Shown piece after piece: positions 1-7,845 of a stretch of DNA of 64,000 bases. Source of the stretch: a virus; IMG/VR virus record IMGVR_UViG_3300011113_000287, positions 28,156 to 92,155 of that record; one strand, given 5' to 3'. The notes under the pieces were generated by a model that was not told where the DNA came from, searched no databases, and worked only from the letters and a program-made list of their open reading frames with translations. Each line of letters begins with the position of its first letter. Position 1 is the first letter of the stretch. The position numbers and the translations under genes were made by a program.

Positions 1-19
1 ATACAGGGGGACAAACTTG

Positions 20-844
20 TTATGCGTATGCGTAGACATACTCAACGATGGAGAACTCTCCCTTGTCCTCCATCATGTATGCCATCATCTCTGTTACGCC
101 ATCAGGGAAATAAAAAAAGATGCGAGTATCGTGAACTCCAAAACTGTCGCACCCTTCATCAAAGTTTCCCTCATTTTTTTCTTCGTCATAGTCGCCAAAC
201 GACACGTATCCGCCAATGAGACCTTGACGTATGGGGTCATTACCTTTCCAACGATAGGTGATGTTAGCACCAATAGGTTCTTTCGCATTGTATTGTAAGT
301 CAATGGACTGTACCTGCGCCCTGCGCCCGTCGCTCAGTATCAACGTTTGTTCTCCATCAAATGTTTCCTCGCTCGTGTAGACGGCACGAGACCCACGCAC
401 TTGTTCGTAGGACAAATGGCTGTCCTCTCCGTCAATGCGTGCCCAAATGTGGGTACAGCCAGCGAAATACGGTGTCTCCAACACTTCTATCTCAGACACT
501 CCGTCTCCTACTGTGTTATCCCACTCGTCGTCGTTGTCGTCGTACTTGTCCACCAAGATTTCGTAGGCAACGTTGGCATCGGCAGATTTCTCCGTAATGA
601 AGTACCCAATGCGGTTCACGATGTGGTAACCATTAACGATGTACGTGCCTTTGTCCCCGTCAATGTATGTCCACACGGTGCGTTCCGTGTCGGGAGTATT
701 AGCCCTGTCGCACACGTGCTCCACCTCGTCGCCGTAAATCTCAAACATGGTTTGATTAAACGACGAGTCGGGGTCAATGTAGTTAATCATGGGCTTAAAC
801 TCTTTCTCCCATGCGTCATAGTCCATACGCACAACTTCGCTCAC
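20..844 (-). CDS. Hypothetical acidic protein, 274 aa
   Basis: I recognise no domain. The protein is rich in Asp, Glu and Tyr, with an acidic stretch (DKYDDNDDEWDNT) near residue 110, and has no membrane segment. The start chosen is the GTG at 844: it follows GGGAGG with six bases of spacing, and it overlaps the stop of the gene before it as GTGA. An ATG six codons further in (826) is the alternative. It is the most downstream gene of the left-hand run of small acidic genes in this window. Such genes in phages often act on host functions early in infection, but nothing in this sequence shows a specific role. Confidence 0.8.
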   Translation of the reverse strand: MSEVVRMDYDAWEKEFKPMINYIDPDSSFNQTMFEIYGDEVEHVCDRANTPDTERTVWTYIDGDKGTYIVNGYHIVNRIGYFITEKSADANVAYEILVDKYDDNDDEWDNTVGDGVSEIEVLETPYFAGCTHIWARIDGEDSHLSYEQVRGSRAVYTSEETFDGEQTLILSDGRRAQVQSIDLQYNAKEPIGANITYRWKGNDPIRQGLIGGYVSFGDYDEEKNEGNFDEGCDSFGVHDTRIFFYFPDGVTEMMAYMMEDKGEFSIVEYVYAYA

Positions 845-1122
845 TTGTCGCCTCCCAATGCGTTGTTCATCTTGACAAACGCCGTAACGATGTTTGCGTA
901 CGACAGGCATTTGGTCAGCACAGCACGAGACAAGTCATCTGACTTGCGTGTTGCTTCCATGTCAGAGTCGTTTTTATCGTCCAGCATGTACCACTCCTCA
1001 CGTTCGGTGTCCCATACGACACCTGTTTCGGAATAGTGCTCGCCGTACTCGTTGTCTAACCACAGACTGACAATACCATTGTCATCTACTTCGGATACTA
1101 CGGTAAAGTGATGCTGTTTCAT
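841..1122 (-). CDS. Hypothetical small protein, 93 aa
   Basis: No family was recognised. The N-terminal half reads as a short beta-rich domain (QHHFTVVSEVDDNGIVSLWL). The C-terminal half looks helical and contains a Cys-containing stretch (LTKCLSYANIVTAFVKMNN). The start ATG overlaps the upstream stop as TAATG and its own stop overlaps the next start as GTGA, so it is translated as part of a tightly coupled operon. The function cannot be inferred from sequence. Confidence 0.8.
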   Translation of the reverse strand: MKQHHFTVVSEVDDNGIVSLWLDNEYGEHYSETGVVWDTEREEWYMLDDKNDSDMEATRKSDDLSRAVLTKCLSYANIVTAFVKMNNALGGDK

Positions 1123-1349
1123 TAGAACACCAAGAACGTTCGCAACTCGTCGTTTGTGTAAGGCACTTCGGTCTCTTTGTCTCCCAATGCCTGAGTGTCG
1201 TAGAACACGTCCCAGCCACCGTCTCCAACGAATACAACCTTGCCCTCAAACGTGCTAACACCCATCTCCTTAGCCTCCTCCAACGTGTCTGCTTCCACGA
1301 GGATACCAATGTCAATGGTCTTGGAACAATACTTGATAAACTTTGGCAT
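1122..1349 (-). CDS. Hypothetical small protein, 75 aa
   Basis: A small acidic protein with no recognised domain. Its sequence suggests a compact alpha/beta fold: a beta strand (KTIDIGILVEA), a helix (TLEEAKEMGV) and a strand (GKVVFVGDGGW). The upstream Shine-Dalgarno sequence is weak, and the gene starts two bases after the previous stop codon, so translation is probably coupled. Its stop overlaps the downstream start (TAATG). Confidence 0.75.
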   Translation of the reverse strand: MPKFIKYCSKTIDIGILVEADTLEEAKEMGVSTFEGKVVFVGDGGWDVFYDTQALGDKETEVPYTNDELRTFLVF

Positions 1350-1350
1350 G

Positions 1351-1596
1351 TTAGCCTACTTTCTCAACGAACAGGTGTCCTGCTCCGTTGCCTTCTTGGT
1401 CGGACGACGGGACGATTACCGTGCCGTCTGTGAACTCCACGAGGAACGCATAATCTGTGTCGTAGTCCCACGCAAAGATTTCGCACTCGTTGATGGTCAT
1501 AGGACGCACACGCAACACAGTTTTACCAACGAGAAAGCCAAACTCCCTCTTGATTACCGTCCTACGTTCTGCGTGTTCTGCTGTTTCTTTTGCCAT
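1351..1596 (-). CDS. Hypothetical small protein, 81 aa
   Basis: No known family was recognised. The start was placed at the ATG at 1596 (MAKETAEH), which follows a strong GGAGG at seven bases; an in-frame ATG seven codons upstream has no such signal. The protein is basic at the N terminus and then beta-rich (AFLVEFTDGTVIVPSS). It is the first gene behind the promoter centred near 1632, so it probably opens the transcription unit that runs to the left edge of the window. Confidence 0.8.
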   Translation of the reverse strand: MAKETAEHAERRTVIKREFGFLVGKTVLRVRPMTINECEIFAWDYDTDYAFLVEFTDGTVIVPSSDQEGNGAGHLFVEKVG

Positions 1597-1617
1597 GTCA
1601 TTACCTCCAAACGACAA

Positions 1618-1646
1618 CTTATCAAATCACTTACTATCGGTGTCAA
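1618..1646 (-). promoter_or_regulatory. Promoter with TTGACA-N2-GATAGTA element, copy 1
   Basis: On the minus strand a consensus -35 TTGACA (1646-1641) is followed by a 17-base spacer and -10 GATAAG (1623-1618). The spacer begins CCGATAGTA, an element shared with three other promoters at 4.0, 5.7 and 7.9 kb. The site overlaps the 3' end of the upstream gene and would start transcription about 15 bases before the gene that begins at 1596. Confidence 0.7.
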
Positions 1647-1905
1647 GCCCGTCATAGTCAATGGTGAGTTGGTCAGCAAACATAACACTATTAATGTATT
1701 TGCCTACCTCAACGGGGTCGGTGGCAAACTCAATGAGAGCCTCGCCAATGAGGTGCGCTTCATACACACCGCACTCACAGCCTTCCGCCATGTGTTTGCC
1801 GTGCCTCACGGTGTTCCAACCAATGAGGTCAAGATACAAAATGAACGGTGAAGGAAACGGATAGTCCTCACTCATTTCCCACAAGTGTGCTACTGCCTTC
1901 GTCAT
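1627..1905 (-). CDS. Hypothetical small protein, 92 aa
   Basis: An acidic protein of no recognised family, with two Cys in a GCECGVYEAH motif around residue 43 and a predicted helix near LIGEALIEFA. The start follows AGGGGA with suitable spacing, and the first bases overlap the upstream stop. Its last six codons double as the -35 and spacer of the promoter at 1618-1646, so coding and promoter sequence are superimposed here. Confidence 0.8.
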   Translation of the reverse strand: MTKAVAHLWEMSEDYPFPSPFILYLDLIGWNTVRHGKHMAEGCECGVYEAHLIGEALIEFATDPVEVGKYINSVMFADQLTIDYDGLDTDSK

Positions 1906-2450
1906 GATTTCCCCTGTTCATTCGTTGTGATGTACGCTTCTTTCACAGCGTCAATGATGCTGGGCTTGTAGTTCAGCCATGCCATGCTTCCGTTGAGAGC
2001 AAGTTCAGCCACCAACGTAAGCCATGCGTCGTCGGCAAAGTTTGCTCCATAATACACAGCCTTGTAAGTTTCCTTACTATGGGCATCAACGTCAGTAGTA
2101 TTATCAAAGTATCCCTCCTCCAAAAGGTTGGCAAACACTTCACGCAACGCAGACGGGCTGTACGGAATGGCGTTGCTCCACGTCAGGTCTCCACTACGGA
2201 GAGAACGTTCAGCCAACTCTTTGCGAGTCACATCGGCAAGTTTCTTGTAAGGGTTAGCGTCATTAGACGTAATGTCCAACACTTGCGATACATTCTGCCC
2301 ATACTGTTCTGCGATACGAGAGATTTCGCTGTCGTTGCCGTCAGACTCCTCCCACTCGTCACGTGCTTCGGGGGGAAGTTCGTTGGGGTCAAGGAACATA
2401 CAATGCTCCGCCTCTAACACCGTTCCTGTTTGTGAGCAAACTATCAACAT
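1902..2450 (-). CDS. Hypothetical acidic protein, 182 aa
   Basis: No domain was recognised. The start at 2450 (MLIVCSQTGTV) is supported by GGGGAGGAG seven bases upstream; the longer in-frame reading lacks a ribosome site. Features are an acidic stretch (EARDEWEESDGNDSE) near residue 35 and a mostly helical C-terminal half. It overlaps the following gene by four bases (ATGA). The role is unknown. Confidence 0.8.
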   Translation of the reverse strand: MLIVCSQTGTVLEAEHCMFLDPNELPPEARDEWEESDGNDSEISRIAEQYGQNVSQVLDITSNDANPYKKLADVTRKELAERSLRSGDLTWSNAIPYSPSALREVFANLLEEGYFDNTTDVDAHSKETYKAVYYGANFADDAWLTLVAELALNGSMAWLNYKPSIIDAVKEAYITTNEQGKS

Positions 2451-2451
2451 G

Positions 2452-2721
2452 TTACAACTCCTCCCCATGCTCGTCTGTAAATACAAGGTCTTTCAGCCTC
2501 GCTTCGTGTCCGAAACCACACGAGAAGTCGTCCTTTGCGTAATGCTCAACACGTTCCATTACGCTTTCCTCGTCTACGGTGATACCTTCCTCAATAAGGT
2601 TCTCAACGATGCGAACCACGTCGTACGTCACGTGCTTGGCGACGTTAATGTAGTTACCAAACGGCAACTTTTCCACCATTTTCTCCATCGCTTCTAACGA
2701 AACTTTCTGTTTTTTCCTCAT
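2452..2721 (-). CDS. Hypothetical helical protein, 89 aa
   Basis: A charged and predicted largely helical protein (VSLEAMEKMVEKL, DVVRIVENLIEEGI, ESVMERVEHYA). I chose the ATG at 2721 because it overlaps the upstream stop as ATGA and has AGGA upstream; an ATG seven codons earlier lacks a ribosome site. No homologous family was recognised. Confidence 0.75.
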   Translation of the reverse strand: MRKKQKVSLEAMEKMVEKLPFGNYINVAKHVTYDVVRIVENLIEEGITVDEESVMERVEHYAKDDFSCGFGHEARLKDLVFTDEHGEEL

Positions 2722-3005
2722 TGGTTCACATTCCTGTTCCATTGGGTACGAGGGTGGCGTTCCTCTGCCTTTTTAATCCATTCGTTGTATGAAGTAGGAG
2801 TAACGATAAAGGCATGTACGTCGTTAGCAGGAGTTTCAGGGCAAGCCTTTCCCTCTAACACCGAAACGAGTTTGTGTGTGTATCCGTTCGTGCCAGCAGG
2901 AAGGTTGTTCCCACCTGCCGACAGGAACACCATTTGTAACCTGCGAGGATTACCTTCTGGGTCGTCCTTGCTACACGTGATGTGTAATACGTAGCGAGTA
3001 ATCAC
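2718..3005 (-). CDS. Hypothetical small protein, 95 aa
   Basis: A small mixed alpha/beta protein beginning ITRYVLHITCSKDD, with a conserved-looking NLPAGTNGYTHK segment. No known family was recognised. Both ends overlap neighbouring genes by four bases (ATGA), so it is translationally coupled within the left operon. Confidence 0.75.
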   Translation of the reverse strand: MITRYVLHITCSKDDPEGNPRRLQMVFLSAGGNNLPAGTNGYTHKLVSVLEGKACPETPANDVHAFIVTPTSYNEWIKKAEERHPRTQWNRNVNQ

Positions 3006-3313
3006 TTGCTTCCTTTCTTTCCATCTTTGCCACGCTTGCTATCTCCACCAGCGTTGATGGTGATACTAGGTGCGTAGTTGATACTTTGGTCAATGTTGAT
3101 AATAGTATTCTGAGTGTTCCTCAATGCCACGTCGGACGTGAGAACGGACACTCTGCCCGTCTTTGTGTCCTCAACGATGAACACCGTTGCTCCATCTCCA
3201 TGTTTCACAGCGTCCTCCAAACTTGCGAGTGCCATTGACACAACTTCTGTTTCGTCCTCAGCGTCGTCGTACGACATAGACCACGTGACTACCCAACGTC
3301 CAACGTCAGCCAT
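3002..3313 (-). CDS. Hypothetical small protein, 103 aa
   Basis: The first 60 residues read like a small beta-alpha-beta domain (GRWVVTWSMSYDD, MALASLEDAVKHGDGATVFIVED). The C terminus is a basic Gly/Lys tail (GGDSKRGKDGKKGSK) that could bind nucleic acid. The start codon lies inside the final codons of the upstream gene with no independent Shine-Dalgarno, so initiation is probably coupled. No family was recognised. Confidence 0.75.
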   Translation of the reverse strand: MADVGRWVVTWSMSYDDAEDETEVVSMALASLEDAVKHGDGATVFIVEDTKTGRVSVLTSDVALRNTQNTIINIDQSINYAPSITINAGGDSKRGKDGKKGSK

Positions 3314-3530
3314 AAATGACAGGCTCGCAGTCGTCGTTCAGTACGAAGTTGATGCCCAACTCCCGACAATGTTTGCGGAGAAAGGGAACTTCGTCGGAGA
3401 TAGAGGCGAGTTGTGATGCCAACATGTTCCATTCCTCGTCATTCTCAACGTCAGGCAACCGTCCTGCGAGCGTGTGAAACCAGCCAACCGTGTCCCAATG
3501 GTATTTGCGGTGCTCTGCGTACTTGCTCAC
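3306..3530 (-). CDS. Hypothetical small protein, 74 aa
   Basis: Starts with GTG at 3530, overlapping the upstream stop (GTGA) and preceded by GGAGGACAGGGC. The protein is rich in His and Trp at the N terminus and predicted helical in the middle (EEWNMLASQLASISDEV). No recognised domain; the function is unknown. Confidence 0.75.
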   Translation of the reverse strand: MSKYAEHRKYHWDTVGWFHTLAGRLPDVENDEEWNMLASQLASISDEVPFLRKHCRELGINFVLNDDCEPVIYG

Positions 3531-3970
3531 GCCCTGTCCTCCGACACGTCCTTGACGAACGTCTTGGCAAACACCATGCGGTATCCAAACGTGGTATTGA
3601 TGTTAAATGAAATCTCGTAACCACGATACAGCATTTGGTTCGTAATACGGACTATCTTGTCGTGAGTGAACGCCCACTTGGTAGCGTACTTGTAATAGAC
3701 GCTTACCATTTCTTGCTTTTCAGCATCGTAACGCTTAGGGAACGTCACTTCGGACTGTTCTCCGTCGTCGGTAACGATTTCCGTCTTAACGAGGGTGACA
3801 CGAGGTGTAATACCGCCGATGGTGTCCATCGTCCAACCCCAACGGGTAAGCCTGTTTACTTGGTCAAACACTTTTGCCATTGAGCGTGCTTTGATGATGC
3901 GGTAGCGACGGTTGTGAACTCCGAGTTTGTCGTTGTCTACACGAACCTTGCTGGTGAATACGTTTGTCAT
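3527..3970 (-). CDS. Hypothetical basic protein, 147 aa
   Basis: The start at 3970 (MTNVFTSKVRVDN) is backed by AGGAG eight bases upstream and lies about 27 bases after the predicted transcription start of promoter copy 2. Upstream in-frame codons would run through that promoter and are rejected. The protein is basic (KLGVHNRRYRIIKAR) and otherwise mixed alpha/beta. No family was recognised. It is the first gene of its own transcription unit and overlaps the next gene as GTGA. Confidence 0.8.
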   Translation of the reverse strand: MTNVFTSKVRVDNDKLGVHNRRYRIIKARSMAKVFDQVNRLTRWGWTMDTIGGITPRVTLVKTEIVTDDGEQSEVTFPKRYDAEKQEMVSVYYKYATKWAFTHDKIVRITNQMLYRGYEISFNINTTFGYRMVFAKTFVKDVSEDRA

Positions 3971-4003
3971 TTTGTTATCTCCTGTTCTTGTCTTTGTTAT
4001 GAA

Positions 4004-4032
4004 TGTATCACACGGGTTACTATCCGTGTCAA
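4004..4032 (-). promoter_or_regulatory. Promoter with TTGACA-N2-GATAGTA element, copy 2
   Basis: Minus-strand -35 TTGACA (4032-4027), 17-base spacer, -10 GATACA (4009-4004). The spacer contains GGATAGTA and a dyad CACGG-N8-CCGTG that sits between the two promoter boxes, the expected place for a repressor or activator site. It shares 15 of the first 15 bases after the -35 closely with copy 3 at 5740-5768. The stop codon of a 28-residue reading frame lies inside the -35 box. Confidence 0.75.
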
Positions 4033-4115
4033 GTCTTGTCACGAATAAACACGCTGAGAAAGTAGTACCCACATGTCAGTATTACGCATAATGCGATGAT
4101 GGCAAAGTCACTCAT
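4029..4115 (-). CDS. Small membrane peptide, 28 aa
   Basis: A very short gene whose ATG overlaps the stop of the gene before it (ATGA at 4112-4115). The peptide begins MSDFAIIALCVILTCGYYFL and ends in a short basic tail (FIRDK), the layout of a single transmembrane segment with the charged end on one side. Its TGA stop lies inside the -35 box of promoter copy 2. Start overlap and the hydrophobic profile support it, but 28 codons is short enough that chance remains possible. Confidence 0.5.
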   Translation of the reverse strand: MSDFAIIALCVILTCGYYFLSVFIRDKT

Positions 4116-4360
4116 ACGAGAGCCATCTCGTTCTCACGCTCAGGGTCGTGAACGGTGACTGTGGTAGACCACACTCCGTCAGCGTCCTCTTTCGTTACGA
4201 AGTGGAGGTCATAGTTGTCGTCAAACGTCACCCACTCATCACGATTAATGATGTGTGAAAGATAGTTCGTACGACGTTCGCTACACGCCAAGTATCCAAA
4301 CGAGAACCACAGCATTTGGTCTGCGAGTTCGTCGGTTGGCAACCATTCCAACTTATTCAT
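4112..4360 (-). CDS. Hypothetical small protein, 82 aa
   Basis: An acidic protein with aromatic-rich segments (QMLWFSFGYLACSERR; DEWVTFDDNYDLHFV). No family was recognised. It overlaps both the WhiB gene upstream and the 28-codon membrane-peptide gene downstream by four bases, so it is part of the WhiB operon. Confidence 0.75.
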   Translation of the reverse strand: MNKLEWLPTDELADQMLWFSFGYLACSERRTNYLSHIINRDEWVTFDDNYDLHFVTKEDADGVWSTTVTVHDPERENEMALV

Positions 4361-4695
4361 GCTTCCTTCCTCATTTCTTTTGATTTGCGTACAACCATTT
4401 TGTGTTGCTCATGGTAGAACTTCATACGACGTTTACGATTACGGTTCGGCTTACCACGAGGTTGGAAATCAACTCCTCCCCACACCCCGTAGAACTCGTC
4501 CTTAGCCAATGCGAAGTTAAAGCACTCACGCACTACTTCGCACTTAGCACAAATGCTTTGCGTATGCTTTAATTTACTTTTGTAAGTACCTACTTCGTCC
4601 TTCTCGCAGTCAAGAAAGAACAGGTTGGAGGGAAGCCCCCTACAACCTGCCCTTTCGTACCACGACAGGTCTGGTGTCGTGGCGTTGTCCGTCAC
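4357..4695 (-). CDS. whiB: WhiB-family iron-sulfur transcription factor (first copy)
   Basis: WhiB proteins carry a redox-sensitive 4Fe-4S cluster and act with the housekeeping sigma factor to control promoters. The four cluster cysteines are visible (C18, C49, C52, C58) with the spacing CxxC-x5-C, followed by the diagnostic turn GVWGG at 70-74 and a basic tail (KPNRNRKRRMKF) for DNA contact. The 112-residue length is normal. The family is confined to Actinobacteria and their phages, which is the best host clue here. It overlaps the DUF932 gene upstream and a small gene downstream, and probably regulates host or phage early promoters; that role is inferred. Confidence 0.93.
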   Translation of the reverse strand: MTDNATTPDLSWYERAGCRGLPSNLFFLDCEKDEVGTYKSKLKHTQSICAKCEVVRECFNFALAKDEFYGVWGGVDFQPRGKPNRNRKRRMKFYHEQHKMVVRKSKEMRKEA

Positions 4696-5699
4696 ACCAA
4701 CACCAAGTCGTTGATGACCTTCATCACCTGCTCGTCCTGATTAAAGACCTTCCCCGTGAGAGCGTTCATCATGTTGCGCTCAACACGGTTATCGTCTTTA
4801 CCGACGACGTGCTGGTTAAAGGTGTTAAAGGCGTGGATAACTCCGAGTGCCGTGCCCGTGAACGGTGCGACACGTGGGTCATTGACGTACATGTCCTTGA
4901 TGCGCTCCTGTTTGTTCTCAATGCGAGAGACAGCCTGCTTTGGGGCGTTCTCGTCTGAGTTAATCGGCATCAACTTGTTCACGATGGCTTCCCACTCACG
5001 GTCAGACACCTTGATGCTGGCATACTTGTTCACTTCGGCAACGATGTCCTCCGTCATGCGGTGGACGAAACCGAGTGCGTCACGCACATTCTGTAAGCGG
5101 AAGTTGCTGTTCTTGCTGTGACGAGCACGGAACGTTTCGGTCTTTTCGCTAATCGCACGAGCCAGCAAGTTGTCACACTCAACACGAGTGGCAACCTGTT
5201 TGTACGTGGTGCTAATAGACCCGTTGTGGCTCGTGGTAGCCAAGAGCATCGGACGAACGGAGAAGCCGTCAAGCACCTTGATGGTTTCGGGCATCTCAAC
5301 GCTGACGAAACTCACCGCACCGTTTTTCAGGATACCTGCGCTACCAATGTTAAGGTCATCGTCCAAGAGATGCGACACGCTCTCAATGAGCCATGACTTG
5401 TATTGGTGAATGGCATAGGTGTCCTTAAACATGCCCAGCACATCACCGTTGTCGCTACGGACAATGGCTTTGCGGTCAGTCTCCATGCGGTACGTGTCGT
5501 TCCACTTGATGTAGACGGGTGCTTCCTGAGCCTCCCACGAATACAGGCGACGGAGAACGTCCTCAACGGGGATAGCACCCTCGTAGTGATTTGGCTCGTC
5601 GCTCTGACTGTCCATGCGGTAGTGCCACGCCGTGCCACGCTGTTTCGTGTGCCCGATGAGGCAATACTTGTTCAGCCACTCGTATGTTTCCTTACTCAT
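4692..5699 (-). CDS. DUF932 phage/plasmid-like protein
   Basis: Resembles the DUF932 family (TIGR03299 type), proteins of about 300-350 residues common in phages and plasmids with no settled biochemical function. Supporting stretches include the N-terminal MSKETYEWLNKYCLIG, the central VRPMLLATTSHNGSISTTYK and the VECDNLLARAISE segment with the family's Cys-Asn. The length of 335 residues fits. The start has a strong AGGAGGT and lies about 33 bases downstream of the predicted start site of promoter copy 3, making it the first gene of a unit that includes WhiB. Confidence 0.75.
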   Translation of the reverse strand: MSKETYEWLNKYCLIGHTKQRGTAWHYRMDSQSDEPNHYEGAIPVEDVLRRLYSWEAQEAPVYIKWNDTYRMETDRKAIVRSDNGDVLGMFKDTYAIHQYKSWLIESVSHLLDDDLNIGSAGILKNGAVSFVSVEMPETIKVLDGFSVRPMLLATTSHNGSISTTYKQVATRVECDNLLARAISEKTETFRARHSKNSNFRLQNVRDALGFVHRMTEDIVAEVNKYASIKVSDREWEAIVNKLMPINSDENAPKQAVSRIENKQERIKDMYVNDPRVAPFTGTALGVIHAFNTFNQHVVGKDDNRVERNMMNALTGKVFNQDEQVMKVINDLVLV

Positions 5700-5739
5700 T
5701 GTTCCTACCTCCTGTGGTAGTTGTCGTTTGTAACATCAC

Positions 5740-5768
5740 CGTATCACACGGCATACTATTCGTGTCAA
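5740..5768 (-). promoter_or_regulatory. Promoter with TTGACA-N2-GATAGTA element, copy 3
   Basis: Minus-strand -35 TTGACA (5768-5763), 17-base spacer, -10 GATACG (5745-5740), located in the gap between the helicase gene and the DUF932 gene. The spacer starts CGAATAGTA and holds the imperfect dyad CACGG-N8-TCGTG, matching copy 2 almost base for base through the -10. It should drive the DUF932-WhiB unit. Confidence 0.75.
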
Positions 5769-5773
5769 GTCCA

Positions 5774-7681
5774 TTACCGATAATCATTCAGCATGTCCTG
5801 TAACAGTTTTGCCGTCATCGTCCCTGCGTCGGCGTTCAGGTTCTCAGCCCAGCCGTCCAACACCGCCGACGTGCTTTCCGCTTTGGCGTTGAGCAGACTC
5901 CACAACCGCATGTCAATAGTTGGGAACTCAGCGTCCACCGCCGTAATCCACCACGACACCACATGGCTGTCTTGTCCGATACGGTGACACCTGTCCTCAG
6001 CCTGCTGTCCTGTGGACGGGCTGTATGGCATCTCAGCCAACACCACGTGCGATGCGGAGGTCAGGTTCAGTCCCGTACCTGCGCTCTCGTACTGTCCCAA
6101 GAACACGCTGACCTGCTTGCTCGTGAACTTCTCCACGTACCGTTGCTTGGCTTCGGGAGTAGAACCTCCTGCCACCATGACAACGCCATGTCCTTCCAAC
6201 TTCTCGTACAAGGCATTGAGCACCTTACGATGGTATGCGAACACTACTACTTGTTCACCCTCTGCGATGAGTGAGTTCACGTGCTCAACTACCGCATTGA
6301 TTTTGGCGATACCCAGCAGTTCACGCAACTTGTTCATGCGAGTGATGACCTCAGCCTTGCTCGCCCGTTGCCATGCTTCCGTGCCATACTTCTCCATGAC
6401 CCAACGCAAGAAATCACGCTCCGCCGTGCGGTATTCGTCCATCTCCTCGTTGTTAAGTTCTATGTCAAGTTGCGCCCTGCGCTTGGCAGGAAGGTCAGCC
6501 AGCACGTCCTCCTTGCGCCTGCGTACCATACACGTGCCCCGTAACACGGTGTTCAGTTCCGTAGTGTTACTAGCACCATTCATGTTCGGAAATCCGTTCA
6601 CCACACGGTAATCGCAATACTTGATGAGAAACTGCTTACGTGAGCCAAACACGTTGTCCAGCCTTCCAATGATGCGGAGAGGGCTAAGCAACTCGCTGGG
6701 ACGGTTTGGTGTCAGCGTTCCCGACATGAGAGCGACGATGCCACTAACGGGAATACTATTGGCGATGTATCCGACACCACGTGTGCGCTGTGCCTTCTCG
6801 TTCTTGATGCTGTGCGCCTCGTCCACGATGAGCGTGTCATACTTCCCAGCCAACTTCGTAGCCCACGCACTTACCACGCTGTCACCGATGACGAGAACGT
6901 CGTGCTTAGTGAGGGAGTGTGGTTTGCGTCCTTTGACAGTAATGACCTTGATAGACGGTGCGAACCTGCGAAACTCCTTTACCCATTGGAGGCGCAAATG
7001 GGGAGGTACGACAACGAGTGTCTTTCTTTTGTTCATCGTGGTGTCCAACGCCAATGCGATGCCCTGTGCCGTCTTGCCCAAGCCCATGCTGTCTGCCAGC
7101 AAGACACGTCGGGCTTCCAATGCGTACTTAACGCCAGCACGTTGGTATGGCAGTAGTGGCAAGTCCAAGTCAAAGCCAAGTTCAGCGTCATGGGACTTGG
7201 ACAGTTCCACGAGTTCGGGACGAGACACCACAACTCTTGGCATGCGTTCCAGCCCGTACACAAACAGTTCCAAGTTTGCCAGCAACGTCACGCTGTCCCA
7301 TTTCAGTTCGGGCAGTTCGGTGACGGACGGGCAGTTCTCGCTATTGTGGTACGTCAGCCAGCCACCATCGTCAAAGACGTACAGTCCCAGCCCTGCGAGC
7401 ACGTCATTACCGCACAGCGCACAGGTGTCCTTGCGTTTGTTCACGAGGATACGTGTTGCGCTCATTGGCAAGTGAGCCTGCGATGCGGTGCGAGTAATCG
7501 GCAGTACCGACAAGTATTCCAGCAAGTCATTAGCACTTATAAAGGTCAGTTCATCAAGGTTCTGCGCCTTTATCAACTCGTCTACCTGCGTCTCGTCAAG
7601 CAACCCCAAAGGCATACTACGAGCGATAAGTGATGCCCTTATTTGGACTTGCTGTTTGGGCAATACGGCGACGTTAGCCAT
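5774..7681 (-). CDS. SNF2-family DNA helicase/translocase (635 aa)
   Basis: A superfamily 2 ATPase of the SNF2/SMARCAL1 type. Visible motifs in order: Walker A DSMGLGKT (197-204), DEAH box (287-290), motif III SGT (320-322), and motifs V and VI GTGLNLTSA and CHRIGQ (HRIGQ at 566-570). The N-terminal 170 residues are extra and hold a Cys/His set (C87, C90, H112, C117) that could bind zinc. Such enzymes remodel DNA or protein-DNA complexes at forks and recombination intermediates. It starts at ATG behind CAGGAGGAAC and overlaps by eight bases a 50-codon gene. A second SNF2-type gene lies in the replication block at 31.3 kb. Confidence 0.9.
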   Translation of the reverse strand: MANVAVLPKQQVQIRASLIARSMPLGLLDETQVDELIKAQNLDELTFISANDLLEYLSVLPITRTASQAHLPMSATRILVNKRKDTCALCGNDVLAGLGLYVFDDGGWLTYHNSENCPSVTELPELKWDSVTLLANLELFVYGLERMPRVVVSRPELVELSKSHDAELGFDLDLPLLPYQRAGVKYALEARRVLLADSMGLGKTAQGIALALDTTMNKRKTLVVVPPHLRLQWVKEFRRFAPSIKVITVKGRKPHSLTKHDVLVIGDSVVSAWATKLAGKYDTLIVDEAHSIKNEKAQRTRGVGYIANSIPVSGIVALMSGTLTPNRPSELLSPLRIIGRLDNVFGSRKQFLIKYCDYRVVNGFPNMNGASNTTELNTVLRGTCMVRRRKEDVLADLPAKRRAQLDIELNNEEMDEYRTAERDFLRWVMEKYGTEAWQRASKAEVITRMNKLRELLGIAKINAVVEHVNSLIAEGEQVVVFAYHRKVLNALYEKLEGHGVVMVAGGSTPEAKQRYVEKFTSKQVSVFLGQYESAGTGLNLTSASHVVLAEMPYSPSTGQQAEDRCHRIGQDSHVVSWWITAVDAEFPTIDMRLWSLLNAKAESTSAVLDGWAENLNADAGTMTAKLLQDMLNDYR

Positions 7682-7826
7682 GCTGTTCCTCCTGTTCGTT
7701 GTCCACCAAAGATGATACAGCGTCGGTGTTACGACGTGACACAGCCTCGTCGTACAACCTGTCCAACAGGGCTTCCACCTTGCGGTCAGCCTCTTTGCGT
7801 AGTTGTCGTGTGCGTCGGTACGTCAC
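7674..7826 (-). CDS. Small charged protein, 50 aa, GTG start
   Basis: A short gene in the gap before the helicase. GTG at 7826 follows AGGAGG with four bases of spacing, about 14 bases after the expected start of promoter copy 4. The product is very charged and helical (MTYRRTRQLRKEADRKVEAL) with an acidic end (DNEQEEQHG). Its stop lies eight bases inside the helicase gene, and its 3' end carries the helicase ribosome site, so it may act as a translational leader. No family was recognised. Confidence 0.65.
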   Translation of the reverse strand: MTYRRTRQLRKEADRKVEALLDRLYDEAVSRRNTDAVSSLVDNEQEEQHG

Positions 7827-7845
7827 TCAGCCTCCTACCCCAAAC

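Noticed and set aside
347-1036. Plus-strand 229-codon frame
   Set aside because: It runs antisense to two minus-strand genes with good starts and overlaps; Val/His-rich composition and no ribosome site mark it as a shadow.
2479-2486. Upstream start of the 1.9-2.45 kb gene at 2486
   Set aside because: No ribosome site, while GGGGAGGAG precedes the ATG at 2450.
6621-7475. Plus-strand 284-codon frame opposite the SNF2 helicase
   Set aside because: It overlaps fully with a helicase that has all its motifs in order; the antisense product has no domain.
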